Shown: positions 53,101 through 64,000, counted from the first letter of the stretch. The stretch: DNA of 64,000 nucleotides from Dromaius novaehollandiae (GCF_036370855.1 NC_088100.1:109350387-109414386), one strand, 5' to 3'. Translations and numbers: made by a program. Notes: generated from the sequence alone by a model not told the origin.

Positions 53101-54305
53101 GAAGCATTTCCTGGGAGTCAGTGCTCTTATTGCTGGCTCTGGAGCCAGTGTACAAAGTGTAAAGCATCTTTATACTCACAGCTGACGGGATGAGTTTTAT
53201 GAGCCTTTTTCTTGTTTTCCGCGTATTTCAACCATCTGTAGAAATGGTAGCTTTTCACTCTGTGTTTTTAAAATATAGAGGAAATGAGCACAAATAACTG
53301 CAAAAGTGTTAATGTCTATAACACTTATTCTAAGTTTTCACATATTGGGATAGCTTTCTTCCCTCTGTCCTGGGCATTCTGTTCCACTCCGACTGTGCAA
53401 AGTAGTCAGGATGGAGCTGCAGATGTCTAGCTGGCATAAAACAGGTGGACCGGCTCCACCAGCCTTCACTCCCTCTCTGCGCGGCACCAGTGGGAGGCTT
53501 TTTGAAGGGTAGGCGGAAAAGAAGTGGCTGGTCCAATGAGGTGTTTCCAGTAACTGACACAAGCCAGGGGTATTTTTCAGATTTCTCTAACACACATCAG
53601 AACAGAACAGGAGCAGCTTTGCTTAAATACCTGGTTTCTTGATAAGCCACTTCACTGAAAGGATTTTGGCATAGAAGGACATCATATCCATTAAATTTCT
53701 ACTGATATAACACTGTTTCTTTTATGTTCAAATAAAAACTAGATTTCCCCAGCACATATGTACAATGTAAGACAGAAACCAGCCTTTTAACACCATCCTG
53801 TTTTGATTTTGCAAGTGAGATTGCAATAATTCTGTTCATTCTAAGTAGTCCTTACTCAGCAAATGTTTCTGTCCAAATGTGAGCATGAACAAGGTTCTCT
53901 TAGAAGCTAGCTATATATCAAGCAATAGCTACATATAATATTTGCTGTAAACATTTGATGCACTCCCAGACCTCAGTGTGGTTCCTTAATATGGAAATAC
54001 CACATGTTATAGCTGATTTCTGTTGTTGCTTCCCAGGGAGAATTTAAGGCTGTGATGGTTTAATTGGAGACACCCTTGGGAATGTTTCAGCCTTGCTGCA
54101 AGTTCTGAATTAGTCCCTCATTAAAACTGGACCACAAAGTTGGTATAAAGTTGCCTTTGCTTCTGCACCAAATCTGTAGTGGTAGAGTCCAAGGGATGGC
54201 ATCGCTGTCCTTTGGGTCATTTCAAAGTTGATGTAAATGGTACCTGAATTAAATATATGACCTGAGAAAATGTACATGCACTAATTGCATTGAAGTTACT
54301 AGTAG

Positions 54306-54308
<3 letters not shown>

Positions 54309-54364
<56 letters not shown>
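54309..54364. repeat. (ATT)n microsatellite, about 19 units
   Basis: A pure run of ATT for 56 bases, likely to be length-polymorphic. An open frame across it codes for a poly-isoleucine stretch and is an artefact. Confidence 0.95.
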
Positions 54365-56079
54365 TTAAGTTTGGTAATGCCATTTCAGTTTCCACAGTAT
54401 TCTGCTGACATTTTATCTGCCATGTTTTCACATTCAGTTCACTTGGGAAGTTTTAGCTTGCAAAGGACTGATGTTAGCCTGATGGAAGATGCAGTTCTTA
54501 CAGTAGAAGAACATTCCCCTGAATTGAATAGTTTCTGTCAAATAATGTGTCAATACTGGATGTTATGGAGCCATCTGATTTTAAAGGCAGTCATTTTGAC
54601 AGGAAAGGAGAAATTCCTATGGAAGTTCCACCACATACTACTAATGCAAAATTCCCTTTGTATTTAGTAAAGGTCCAAGATGAAATTCTAGACTGCTTTT
54701 AATGCATAATATCATGCTATTCTAACTTTGGTTCTTGCTTCTTCTTTTTAAATTATGATTTTTCTTAATTAGCAGGTAGATACTATAGTTTCTGCAAGTA
54801 ATTTTTAATGAACTAAAATTTCTGTTCTGAAATTAAAACTCTTAGTAAAGTTTGACAAATCTGGGAGAAAAGTTTCAGCATTAGTTTGCCTAAATTTCCA
54901 TATCATAAGATATTAGTCATGTATACAAAAGTAAAATGATGTTTTTTCAGTGACAGCAAATTTTAATTATGGGAATTTTAATTACGGGAATTTCAGCTGG
55001 AAAATTAAAAAATAGTAACAATTTAGTATCGAAGTATAGCATTCTTACCAAAATAAGTTTGTTTTCCAAAGTACCTGCATATTTTTGCCCTTCAATCTTT
55101 GCCTTGAATAAGCTACAATGGGAAACACAAGAGTGGGTCAGCTTCTCAGCAGATGTGAATCAGAGAGGCTTCAAGGAAGTAAATGAAACTACTGCAATTC
55201 ATATAAGCAGAGGATCTAATCCAGAGCTCTCAGTCGTTCTAGCGGTTTTTACTAGAGCACAGAGGCTTTGATTATCTGCTGCTGTTTTGTGGATGGCTGT
55301 ACACTGTGGTGCAGCTGGCTGACTAGCATCAGTGATTGCAGCTCGGTGAAAAGAGTCAGCACGATTCACAAGTGCACTTTGTGCCAGAATGAAACTAGAT
55401 GAATGAAACTACTCCTCAGCTCTTCAGGTGGAAAGATGACTAGTTCATTTGAAAAGGAATTGCGTCATTCATAACATTTAAAAGACCTCACTCATTTTAC
55501 CTGTTCAGGATGCTTAATGGTGACCCAGTTGAGAATAACAGATAGGATGATATAAAACTTGTTTCTGAAAATTTATTGAACTGTATGGTGGTGCTTTTAA
55601 TTCACAGCTGTGTGTCTTCTGCAGCGAACAGATGTTTAAGGGAGCTACCTTCAAAAGTTTTGGGAGGATACTAAAAGATGTAACATTTGAGGATATATTG
55701 TTCAATGTAAAAGTTAAACCCCTGAAATTTACACCTCCATTTACACCAGAAACCCCCTCCATTACAGAAAAAAAAAAGCATGATTTCAACTGCTGGAAAA
55801 AAACACCGAAGTCCACTGTGCTAAATCTAAAACAGAAGCCAATAGCAGATACCCAGAGACGAGTATAAGAATTGATCAAGCGTATAGTGACATTTCCCTG
55901 GAATACTCTCCTAGTCTTCAACATCCGTGTTAATAGCCCTTTATGGATTTTACCCTGGAAATGTGTAAGACTGTAATATCCACAAAACTCTGTGGTAAGG
56001 GGTTATCACAGCTTATGTATCTATTGTGGGATATATCACTTGCTTTTGTTTGTTTGAACCACCTCCTACTACCTGCTAG
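54365..56079. other. Single-copy block, no gene recognised
   Basis: Overlapping open frames on both strands at 55514-55924 have no recognisable domain and no good splice sites. I see no repeat. Confidence 0.45.
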
Positions 56080-56460
56080 CTTCCTTAGCACCAGGCAGTA
56101 GGAGAGCTGGTGAGCTGTTGGTTCTTATTCACTGTTTGTATGCCATGAATGGTTTTGTAGACCACCATCCTAACTCCCACTGGACGTCTCTTTTTCAGGT
56201 TGTAGCATCTTAGTCCACTGAGTCATTCTTTATGTCCCATGCCTTTCATTCTTGTCTCTCTTTTCTGAACCTTTTCCAGTACTACTGTACCCTTTTTGAG
56301 AAGGAGGATCTAGGACTACCTGTGTTATTCAAGATATTGGCACTCAATGGGTGTATATGGAGATATAATGATGTTCTCTGTTTTATCCTCTATTCCTTTT
56401 CTAATAATCCCTGCATTGCTTGGTTTATCGACTGCTTTTCAGTAGAAGTGAAAGAAATAA
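56080..56460 (-). mobile_element. L3/CR1-type LINE fragment (3-prime end of ORF2)
   Basis: Read on the plus strand, ATGGTTTTGTAGACCACCAT, then CATTCTTGTCTCTCTTTTCT, GAACCTTTTCCAGTAC, CCCTTTTTGAGAAGG, TATTCAAGATATTGG and TTCTCTGTTTTATCCTCTAT follow, in order, the antisense consensus of L3/CR1-type LINEs as I know it. Read on the minus strand, the decayed frame still gives LLKKGTVVLEKVQKRDTRM, matching the conserved C-terminal ORF2 stretch whose form is roughly KKDxxxLExVQxRATxM. Stops and frame breaks show that it is dead. Only a few hundred bases survive, as is usual for 5-prime truncated copies. Ends are approximate. Confidence 0.75.
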
Positions 56461-59400
56461 AGATGCTTACTGTAAGGTACAGCAAGAGTAGGTACAATTG
56501 ATGTCTAATTTCTTCAACATCCTTGTTTATCCTTCCTTGAAATCAAATATTAATAATGTAGCTTTTCTGCTGCTGTCGGGGACAGGTTTGGCAAGAGTTG
56601 GCTCACTACAGTTAATCTGGAATGAAGGAGTCTATAGAGAGTGTTTCAGGAGGGTGCTCTTGAGTTTGAACGTAGGCACTAATTGAAAGCGTATTACTTT
56701 TCTGGAGACTTCTGGTCTTTTTTTTACTGCTTTCAGCAATAGTAGATAAGCTGCCAGAGAGGTGCTCCTGCATTTGATGCTGTATTTGCTGCATTCTGTT
56801 TCTCCTGGCACCATCAATCAAAGAATTAGTGTATTTTTACATTTTGCAGGTGAAATATTTTCCACTAGCAGTGGATTCAGAAGGGAAAGAAACCAGAGTG
56901 CACCTATTTTGTCTTTGGGCTTCTAGGAAGGAGATGGGAGGGACCCTGCTAGAGTTTAGGTTTTGTGCTCTGGAGAGAGGATCTAGCAGGGGCATTGTCC
57001 TGGTGTCTCTCTGCAGTGACACGCAGGGTGTAGTGCTCTCTGCTAGCTGAGCGTGATGGAAGCCCTCAGCCCAGAAAGGTCTCTCTCTCACTTGTGAGTG
57101 CTTCTCATTTCGTACCAGGAGTGGAAGCAACAGCGCCTACGTACTCTGAAACTAGCCAATCTTGCATGGTGCCTGGTCCAAGTGGAAGCAGGAACATAAG
57201 GAGCACATCCACTCTTGTTAGACAGCCAGCCCAATTATGCATACGGAAGAAGTGTGGACAGTTTTAGAAAGCTGCTGGCAGCAGATGCTTGGCTGGTGTA
57301 AAGTGTCTTCAGTGGGTCCTATGATGATATACGCCGGCTGAGGATTTGCCCCCAGTTATGCAATCAGGACTTTAGATGTTTGTCTGTGCTGAAAGCTTTT
57401 GAGACTTACCACTGATAATTTGAAAGGAAAATCTTAATCCTTTCACAGCCTGCCTTTTTCAAGCCTTATAATGACACATACTGATTGTTCTATTCACTTC
57501 ATCAAAACAAATCATCAGATGTAAAACATTGTGACTGACACAAACAAGGAGTTGCCATATCTCTAATCTCTCAAAAAATTTGAATCTGTGCAATTAGTCA
57601 AGCCACAGTGCTTTAGAAATGTAACAGCTTTCTCAGTAAGCAGTATGTCTTTCAAGTCATCAAATAATATGGACTGTGTGATCAAAAAGCTGACTAGTTT
57701 TCTAAGCTATTCAAGCATCTTGCTGCTGTTTTGTATATGCATGCAAAAAGAGTGGAAGGGGTGCAGCACTTTGTTGATACTTGTTTGTAAGAAGGTCCTA
57801 TAAAGCACTTGCACCTCTAATTTTGTCAGATTATTAGCAGTGAAGTTCAATCTCAACAAAAATTATTTGTTCAAAATTTGTTCTTTGTACAGACTGTTAT
57901 TACTTTAGATATTTGTGGGAAGACTTACTTTTAACTGAGGCTTGTATAGCACTTCCTTTTAAAGTCCTTTTTGTTAACATTTTCATTGGATGCTTTCACT
58001 GAAAACTGAGAATGAGGCATTAGCCAGTGATATTACTTTGCAGCAATAGTAGTAAAAGTATTGTCATACCATTCATTCTAAGATGAAAATTAAAATGTAG
58101 TTACATAGCTTTTTCCACATTTCCACATTTACTTTTTGCCAGGTGGTTGTCACACGTGTGTGACAAATTTGGCTTTGAAGGTCCAGTTTTGACTGAAGTA
58201 ATGCATTTTTTTAAAGTAGGTTTCAGTATTTTAAATGCATATGATCCTGACTGACTCAGTCAGGAAAGAAATAACACCATTCCAGCTTCATGGACTGCCC
58301 AATAATTACCTATCTGAACTTCCAGTTCATAGCAAATACATGACCTGTTTGTATAAGAAACATTCTCAAGAGACCTTGAGAAAAGTAATGAAAAAAATGG
58401 AAGAACTGTACATGTCCCTAAATAGAAAGATAGGTATTTTTCTGATAAAACAGAAATCATTGACATTTCTGTTCAGAAAGGTTCTTACACTAGAAAGAAA
58501 ATAAATTTGTAAGGTAGTTGTAGTAAAATATTATTCTAAACTATCTGTTTATAGTTTTCATGACAGTTTTAAATAAGAGTGTTTTCTAGGGAGCTTGAAG
58601 GTTCTTGAAGTTTTTTTTTTTTTTTAAGAAAAGCGTAAAATCTCAGCAAAGAGGAAAGCAAGAGACATCAAGGGGATGTTTTAGTATCTATCAGAACCAC
58701 TAGAAAATGAGAAAATTTGCATTCAGAGGGCGTGAAGCATCTGTGGTTTATGCTGTTTAAAAAATAGCACTGAAGACAGCTCAAACTGGGAACTGGTAAA
58801 CATGGAATATTGTTTTCTATACTGGGCTTAAGGAACGCAGGATGTACTTCTCTTACAGATGTAATTTCTGAATATTAGGACTCAATGTGTGTCAAGGCAA
58901 AGGTGTAATACTACCACAGAGTTAAAGATAGCTAAACAGGAGCTGATATACTAATAGGGCTGAATTATTGCAAGTGTCTTGGTATAAAACTCGTAACTGC
59001 AAGTTATAAATCTTACTTTAATCTGTTCTACAACTGTTAATTCATCCTCTAGAATTCCAAGTATTATGCTATTATTATTGCTGTTCTTTAAGTTTGCAGC
59101 TCTTCTAGTCCGAATACCCCTTCAGCACTTCATTGTTTCAGCACCTTCCCTTCAACTGCAGCTCTGAAGTATTGAAAATCTGAAGACATGGAAAATATCC
59201 ATGGACATTCAGGGAAAAGGCCTGCCACTGTATGAGCATAGCAATACCCTATGCCCAAAATGAGGATTTACATAACATCATGTGTGGGCTATTTTAGGCA
59301 CCATATTCAGATGCAATTTCTGGAAAATGCAATGCTAAAGAGAGGAGCTCAACTTCCTTTTAGGATCTGTGGAGGGAAACTGAGATGGGGGAAAGCAGCA

Positions 59401-60198
59401 GCAGAAGTCAGGAGGTTGCGAGCTAAATAAATGCTGTAAGGGCAAAGGTTTTGCTTCCCCACTCTCTGATGTTTGCCAAAGGGTACTGAGTAAAATCGAT
59501 TAGAAAAAACATCACCTGTTTTATCTGGTAGCTGACAGTATGTCCCCCATACTGACTTCTGCAAGCTAGCAGAAAGCCTAAGCTAGCCTCTGGGATTGCC
59601 AACTCTAGTTTTTCACTGCATATTGCCCAGAGGGTTTGTCAACAACACCATTTTGTTTGGATTTGTCATTTTCATAAAAGCCATGTGTCTTGAGACTTTC
59701 GAATCACTTGAGTTTTCTTTAAACAATAGATAAGCTTAAAATAAGGGATAAGTTCTTGATTACAACGGTGGAAATGCTGCTGGAAAAGAGAAGCATAGAG
59801 TAGGAAAATGGAAATTTAAAATGCACCTGAAAGTAATCTTTTCTCCAGATTGCCATATGAGATTGAGACTTGTCTCAGTTGCTTTAGCTCAGGGCTGATC
59901 CCACAAAGTTCCATGGTCAGAGAACCGTCTTTGAGAATAGACATGTAAAATGAATTTGGGAAGGTAGCAGTTTAGTCCTACTTGCCCTAGGCACCCTCTG
60001 ACTTGACATTTCCTCTTTTTGTTAATCTCCAGTGGTCTTTCGGTCTCACTAGCATTCTCTTTCTGTCTGTTTTATACAAAAAGAAAATGACTTTGATAAC
60101 ACACATTTCTGATAATATTTACCTGTTTTCTCTTCCCTAATTTCCTGGAATATTTATTTCTGCTGTCTCGGGGAGCCTTCTCTAAGTGTGCATTGCCA
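56461..60198. other. Single-copy block, no gene recognised
   Basis: No supported exon or interspersed repeat. It contains a perfect 8-bp hairpin around a CACGTG-like centre at 58147-58166. Confidence 0.45.
58147..58166. repeat. Short perfect hairpin with E-box-like centre
   Basis: TTGTCACA and TGTGACAA are complementary arms around the loop CGTG, so the centre contains CACACGTGTG. It could be a dimer-binding site (the E-box CACGTG is present) or simply chance. Confidence 0.6.
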
Positions 60199-60280
60199 TT
60201 TTAGTCCTCACTTAGCACATTTCTTCTGGTTGGAAGACTTTTTAGTCCTCACTTAGCACATTTCTTCTGGTTGAAAGGTT
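60199..60280. repeat. Tandem duplication, period 41
   Basis: TTTAGTCCTCACTTAGCACA and the bases that follow to TTCTGGTTG are repeated 41 bases later without change; only the last few bases of each unit differ. The near-identity implies that the duplication is recent. Confidence 0.9.
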
Positions 60281-60860
60281 TTTTTTTCCCCAGGTTTCTA
60301 GTTTTTGTGGGCTGACAGGACCTTGTGTATGTCATAAGATGTATTAATTTTGCTGTGCATAAATCTTATTAGATTTCTAACCTGTGTGTTTTTCATTGTG
60401 ATGATAGAAAGCAGCTTTAGCGTTCAGATGGTTCTTTAAATTATTTTGAGCAGTGTCACCTGTCGTCAGTTTTGGGGATCCTGTGATAATAAAAAAACTG
60501 GTGTTGAGAAACATTCATGGCACTTCAGAGACCAGTGGGATTCTCTGCAGAAGATGTGTTCAGCCACAGGCAATTATAGAATTAATGTCTAGCGTAGAAG
60601 ATGGGTGATTTGTAACAGGCAGAAGTGAGTTTGCATGTATTTACGCACAAATCACACATTTGTACAGAAGCAGCTTCTATAGACTGTGGATATTTATCCT
60701 TACTTAGATGCTGAACCCACTGCAGTGCATCGCTCACTGTCTCCCCACTACAACTAGCAGTTCTCCTAAGGCTTTGTCAGGCGAAAGACTTTTACTCCAC
60801 TGTGGGCCAGCAGGCTCTGATCTGTCCTCAGCCTAACAAACTATATAGAAACTACGTGAC
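60281..60860. other. Single-copy block
   Basis: Nothing that I can support is visible here. Confidence 0.45.
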
Positions 60861-60958
60861 CTGACTCTGCAATGTAAGTGTAAATCAAGAGCATCTCCAC
60901 TGAAGTCAGTAGGATTATGTCACCATAAAAGTGATGTATGTGAGAGGAAATCCAGAGC
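60861..60958. repeat. Possible old reptilian interspersed repeat
   Basis: CTGACTCTGCAATGTAAGTG, then ATCTCCACTGAAGTCAGTAG and TCACCATAAAAGTGATGTA resemble a motif I recall from turtle and crocodile repeats (GTAAATCAGGAGT, TCCATTGAAGTCAATGG). It shares its core with 8912-8945. I cannot name the family. Confidence 0.35.
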
Positions 60959-61670
60959 CATGAGATAAATGACCATAGAGTTGCCATCGAGCTGTAGACT
61001 CTCTTGGCATAGCTAGTGTATAAGATGAAGAGACTGTGTGTGATACTTTTAAAATCAGAACAGAGAAAAAAGAAAGATTTAGGGGAGACATGACTAAAAT
61101 AGCAAAGTTGAAGGTATTGTTTAAAGTGGGGAAACAAAGATCATTCTAAAGCTTCTGAAGAATCAATGGTTGCTCCAAAAGAATGCAAGAATGGATATTT
61201 TCCCCAGCATATCTTCTGTTTTAAGGGGGGGCATCAGCTTTAAGTTACAGGCTCCATTGAAATGATTTTTTTAATTTTTCCATGAATCTTATTTTTCTGT
61301 TTTATTTTTCTGTATTTATCTTAAACCTGATTGCCACTCTGCTGCCTGTGCTAGAAGAGATTCTTCTTAGCTTTAACTGATAGATTACTCTCTTGTTTTT
61401 GCTGGAATCTCCTTAATGCAGACTTGCATTCAATTCTTGCCATCTCCTTCTACAAGGAAATAGAAAAACACAGCCCCCTAAAAACTTGTCCACAGTCATT
61501 TTGAGTTTCTTTTTGAATCATGAATGTAGGGAATGAGGATATTGCTGGAATAACTGAGCTTCAGATGAGTCAATATTTGGAGACGCTTATTTCTTTGTTG
61601 TTTTGAGGGGTTAGAAGAACATTTCCATAGTTTGTTAAGTATGTCGTGTTCCATTTTAAGTGCCTCAGAT
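60959..61670. other. Single-copy block
   Basis: Nothing that I can support is visible here. Confidence 0.45.
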
Positions 61671-61725
61671 GATTCAGATGTGAGGTAAAGATTTCAGAAG
61701 ATTTAGATGTGAGGTAAAGATTCAG
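61671..61725. repeat. Tandem duplication, period 29
   Basis: GATTCAGATGTGAGGTAAAG at 61671 recurs as GATTTAGATGTGAGGTAAAG at 61700, with a similar ATTTCAG or ATTCAG end. There is one substitution in the first 20 bases. Confidence 0.85.
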
Positions 61726-61860
61726 CTTTTCTTAGTGCAATCTCAGTGTCTTAATTTATCAAACATACATTTTGTGTAGGCCAGTATTATATGAATTTCA
61801 GATGCCATCCTAGTGCATTTTTAGAATATTGTCCTGATCTTTTGTCATTCAGTTATGATT

Positions 61861-61914
61861 AAGCACACAGCTTCTCCAAGCACATGAAAGCACACAGCTT
61901 CTCCAAGCACATGA
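61861..61914. repeat. Perfect 27-bp tandem duplication
   Basis: AAGCACACAGCTTCTCCAAG plus CACATGA occurs twice in direct succession without a mismatch. Confidence 0.95.
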
Positions 61915-63094
61915 GCAGTCCTGCTGAAATCTTCTAATAACAGTCTTCCAGTTCATACGAGCTATGCGATTGCAAAATTGTGACCTACGTTTCTGTGAGT
62001 GATGTATGTTTATTTTCTGTGTATGAGCTCTGATTTTTGGTTTGCAGGTGCTGGAGAGTCATCAGTGTAAGGGCTTCCAAGTCAAAAACTATCATGTGTT
62101 TTTCTCCTTATAACTGCCCCTCTTTCGCTTTTTTGAAGGCACAATGCAAGTTTTAAAGGAACAGCCAGCAGGAAATGCTACATTTTTCATTCCAGGGATA
62201 CATATAGAAAGGGAAAGACTGCTGAGTCAGACACAGTTTGATGTTTGTCACTGCCTAAAACCATTAGCAGTATGAGATTATACAAGTCACCTGCTGAAAG
62301 AGCAAAAGATCTTGAGACCCTGGAGAGATACTGTGGCAGATTTGTAACATATACTCTGCATAAAAATAAAAATGATTTCTTTCTCTGATAGCTTTTATGG
62401 TTTGACTAGCAAAAGCAGAAAGGTATGATTTTCCATGGGTTGCCACAAGACTTTCAGACTGTTTGGCGTGATCTTTTAAATATCTATTTTGCATTGGGGA
62501 AGAGAGGGGGAATTATTTTGGTATTGTTTCAGGTATAGAGTGGTCAAATCCTTTATTGCTTTAAATCCATGTAGCGTGGGGAACTGGGGGGGGATTACAG
62601 CACTCAACCAGCATTGCAGCTTTGACTTTGAAGTAGTTTGTTGCCTGATGTATTTTAACAGTGCTGACTTGAGTGCTATGGCCCTCTGTGTAGTGCAGCA
62701 GGGGAGCTGGGTGCATAAAAAGCCACTGCTTTGAAAGCTGAAGCTAACCAGCAGAAAGTGTTGGTGGGGGGAATATGGCAGAAACCCTGATTCTTTCAAG
62801 AGCAAAAATAACAAACTGTGCTACAAGAAAGCATTCACCTCTAGTCTGATTTCCTTCTCCCGGTATGAGAAGAGTTGGCTAAAACACCTAATGAAACACT
62901 GTTGCAGAAGTAAGCTGTGATAATGAAACCCTTTATTCAAATTCCCCAAAGTCAGAGCACCCGCTGCCATTTTGCAGCTGAATGCTGTAACTGCCCTGCA
63001 GTGGCCGATGTCTGAGTGACACATATTTGAAGCTTTTCACTTTGCTTTCACTTCACTTTAAGTAATTATTTATTTATTGGGCTGGAGTGCAAGA
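61915..63094. other. Single-copy block, no gene recognised
   Basis: Overlapping open frames at 62476-62814 (minus, 112 codons) and 62489-62734 (plus, 81 codons) have no recognisable domain. GTGCATAAAAAGCC near 62710 is TATA-like but isolated. Confidence 0.45.
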
Positions 63095-63260
63095 ATACAG
63101 CCATAGCCTAATGATTAGGGGTCTTGCTGGGAGAACTGTGAAGTGGGTTCATGTCCTTGCTCCAGTATGTACTTAACATCATGTATTCATTGAAACAAGC
63201 TCTTGCTGGGTCAGCCCCTCCCTAGGTGACTACCCAAATCACTAGGCTGTAGTGATTCCT
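63095..63260. mobile_element. tRNA-like SINE inverted dimer
   Basis: The left half, CATAGCCTAATGATTAGGGG and then GTGGGTTCATGTCCTTGCTC, resembles a tRNA-derived SINE head with its box A and box B (GGTTCAAGTCC) regions. The right half, read on the minus strand, gives CTACAGCCTAGTGATTTGGG then AGTCACCTAGGGAGG and CTGACCCAG, the same head in opposite orientation. I recall foldback tRNA-like repeats of this form in turtle and crocodile genomes. Both halves are diverged, so transcription by RNA polymerase III is unlikely. Two independent insertions are the alternative. Confidence 0.55.
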
Positions 63261-63369
63261 GCTCGTGTTTTTGTACTCTTTTTTGTACTTTTTGTCTCTC
63301 CATACCTCACTCCTCAAGAAAAGTGAAATATCTTATATGAGAGGGATTATGGAAGTGTCGCCTTGGAAT
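63261..63369. other. Single-copy spacer
   Basis: Short spacer between two tRNA-like segments; no feature recognised. Confidence 0.4.
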
Positions 63370-63440
63370 ACTACATAGTATGGTCTGAGCCTTTACTTTG
63401 GCAGTAGGCGATGCAGGTTCAAACTCCTTCAAACACAAGA
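63370..63440 (+). mobile_element. Second possible tRNA-like SINE head
   Basis: ATAGTATGGTCTGAGCC followed by GGCAGTAGGCGATGCAGGTT and CAAACTCC has the spacing of box A and box B (GGTTCAAACTCC against GGTTCGAATCC). It lies 110 bases after the inverted dimer, so the two may belong to one nested cluster. No tRNA cloverleaf can be drawn with confidence. Confidence 0.4.
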
Positions 63441-64000
63441 TGAGGATTTGTTGCTTGTGTCCCATGTGCGTTTGAATGAAAGAAGGCACTTCTTCTCCAG
63501 CTACATTTTTATTTGCAAGCTGACCATACAGCTGTGATCTGTGGAAACCTGCATTCTCATAGAAAAGGGGAGAATTGCAAAAAAATAGCCTTAGTGGTTT
63601 ATTTGGAAGCAACCCAGCTGAAAGTCTAGCCTTAATTTTTAAAAATAACTGGGCTTTCTAAGATTATTGCTAACTACTTTGTGAATAGCTGAAAACAAAT
63701 GGATGGTGTTTGTGATAGCTGTAAAAATGTGTAATAAGATGTAAAAATAAATTCCTCATTATTTTGAAACCTGGTTAGTGCTCTCAAAAGAACTTTTAAA
63801 TATGTTCAATAAAATTATAAAACTTTTCAATCATGTCTGTATTGAAGTAGCATGTAAATATTTTAAATAGCTTTTTTACATCCTGCTCAGGTGTTGCTAG
63901 AAGTGTTACCTTTGAGCAAAATGCCACTGCAAGTCAAAGGCTGCAAATAAGCTTGCTGTTGGCCCATTTTGGCCACATTCCTCTTCTGCAGTTGCCAAAA
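63441..64000. other. Single-copy block, no gene recognised
   Basis: An AT-rich stretch with AATAAA hexamers near 63750 and 63810 but no recognisable exon before them. A 101-codon minus-strand frame (63307-63612) overlaps the SINE-like segment and is not a gene. Confidence 0.45.

Larger units (their letters stand above)
47443..54308. other. Single-copy block, no gene recognised
   Basis: It contains the pyrimidine tract at 48332-48361, the C15 run at 50183-50197 and the longest open frame of the window (189 codons, minus, 50880-51449). That product has no recognisable domain, and its long run of codons coincides with a somewhat GC-richer stretch. A weak exon candidate lies at 51541-51656. Confidence 0.45.

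Noticed and set aside
54290..54667. Open frame of 125 codons with a poly-Ile stretch
   Set aside because: The length comes from the ATT microsatellite; the rest has no recognisable domain.
55514..55924. Overlapping open frames on both strands
   Set aside because: Neither product is recognisable, and mutual shadowing with A-rich codons explains the length.
1..64000. CRISPR array, operon, riboswitch or phage-like content
   Set aside because: No regularly spaced repeats, no dense coding and no bacterial-type gene arrangement; the window is vertebrate-type DNA.

Overview
The window looks like nuclear DNA from a bird or a close sauropsid relative. It is AT-rich and CpG-poor, has long stretches of apparently single-copy sequence, shows no L1, Alu or B1 material, and carries only scattered, heavily decayed interspersed repeats of ancient amniote type (MIR/CORE-like SINEs and one L3/CR1-type LINE fragment). 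I cannot name the species. No ribosome-binding sites, operons, tRNA or rRNA genes, or CRISPR arrays are visible. No open reading frame encodes a protein I recognise; the longest uninterrupted frame (189 codons, minus strand, 50880-51449) has no recognisable domain. The best reading is a gene desert or the inside of one or more very large introns.

Layout. 1-9.9 kb: single-copy AT-rich DNA with one MIR-like remnant near 6.2 kb and two alternating purine-pyrimidine tracts at 4.9 and 5.2 kb. 9.9-10.33 kb: a GC-rich patch next to a homeobox/TCF-like AT-rich block. 10.3-19.8 kb: single-copy DNA with a diverged 71-bp tandem duplication at 13.2 kb. 19.8-26.5 kb: four SINE remnants of MIR type. 26.5-38.5 kb: single-copy DNA, including an open segment at 31.43-31.79 kb that may be a terminal exon. 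38,533-39,504: a solo long terminal repeat of an endogenous retrovirus, flanked by a 5-bp target duplication and clearly younger than everything else here. 39.5-56.0 kb: single-copy DNA with microsatellites, homopolymer runs and a few exon-like signals. 56.1-56.5 kb: an L3/CR1-like LINE fragment on the minus strand. 56.5-64 kb: single-copy DNA with three short tandem duplications packed into 1.7 kb and, at the end, tRNA-like SINE material including an inverted dimer.

The most secure feature is the solo LTR: it has a TGT...ACA structure, matching 5-bp flanks, a polyadenylation signal and about 22 CpGs in its last 360 bases. The most useful leads beyond it are the foldback tRNA-like dimer at 63.1 kb, the coiled-coil-like open frame at 31.45 kb, the GC-rich patch with its neighbouring block at 10 kb, and the small duplication cluster at 60.2-61.9 kb. 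I found no convincing new multigene system.
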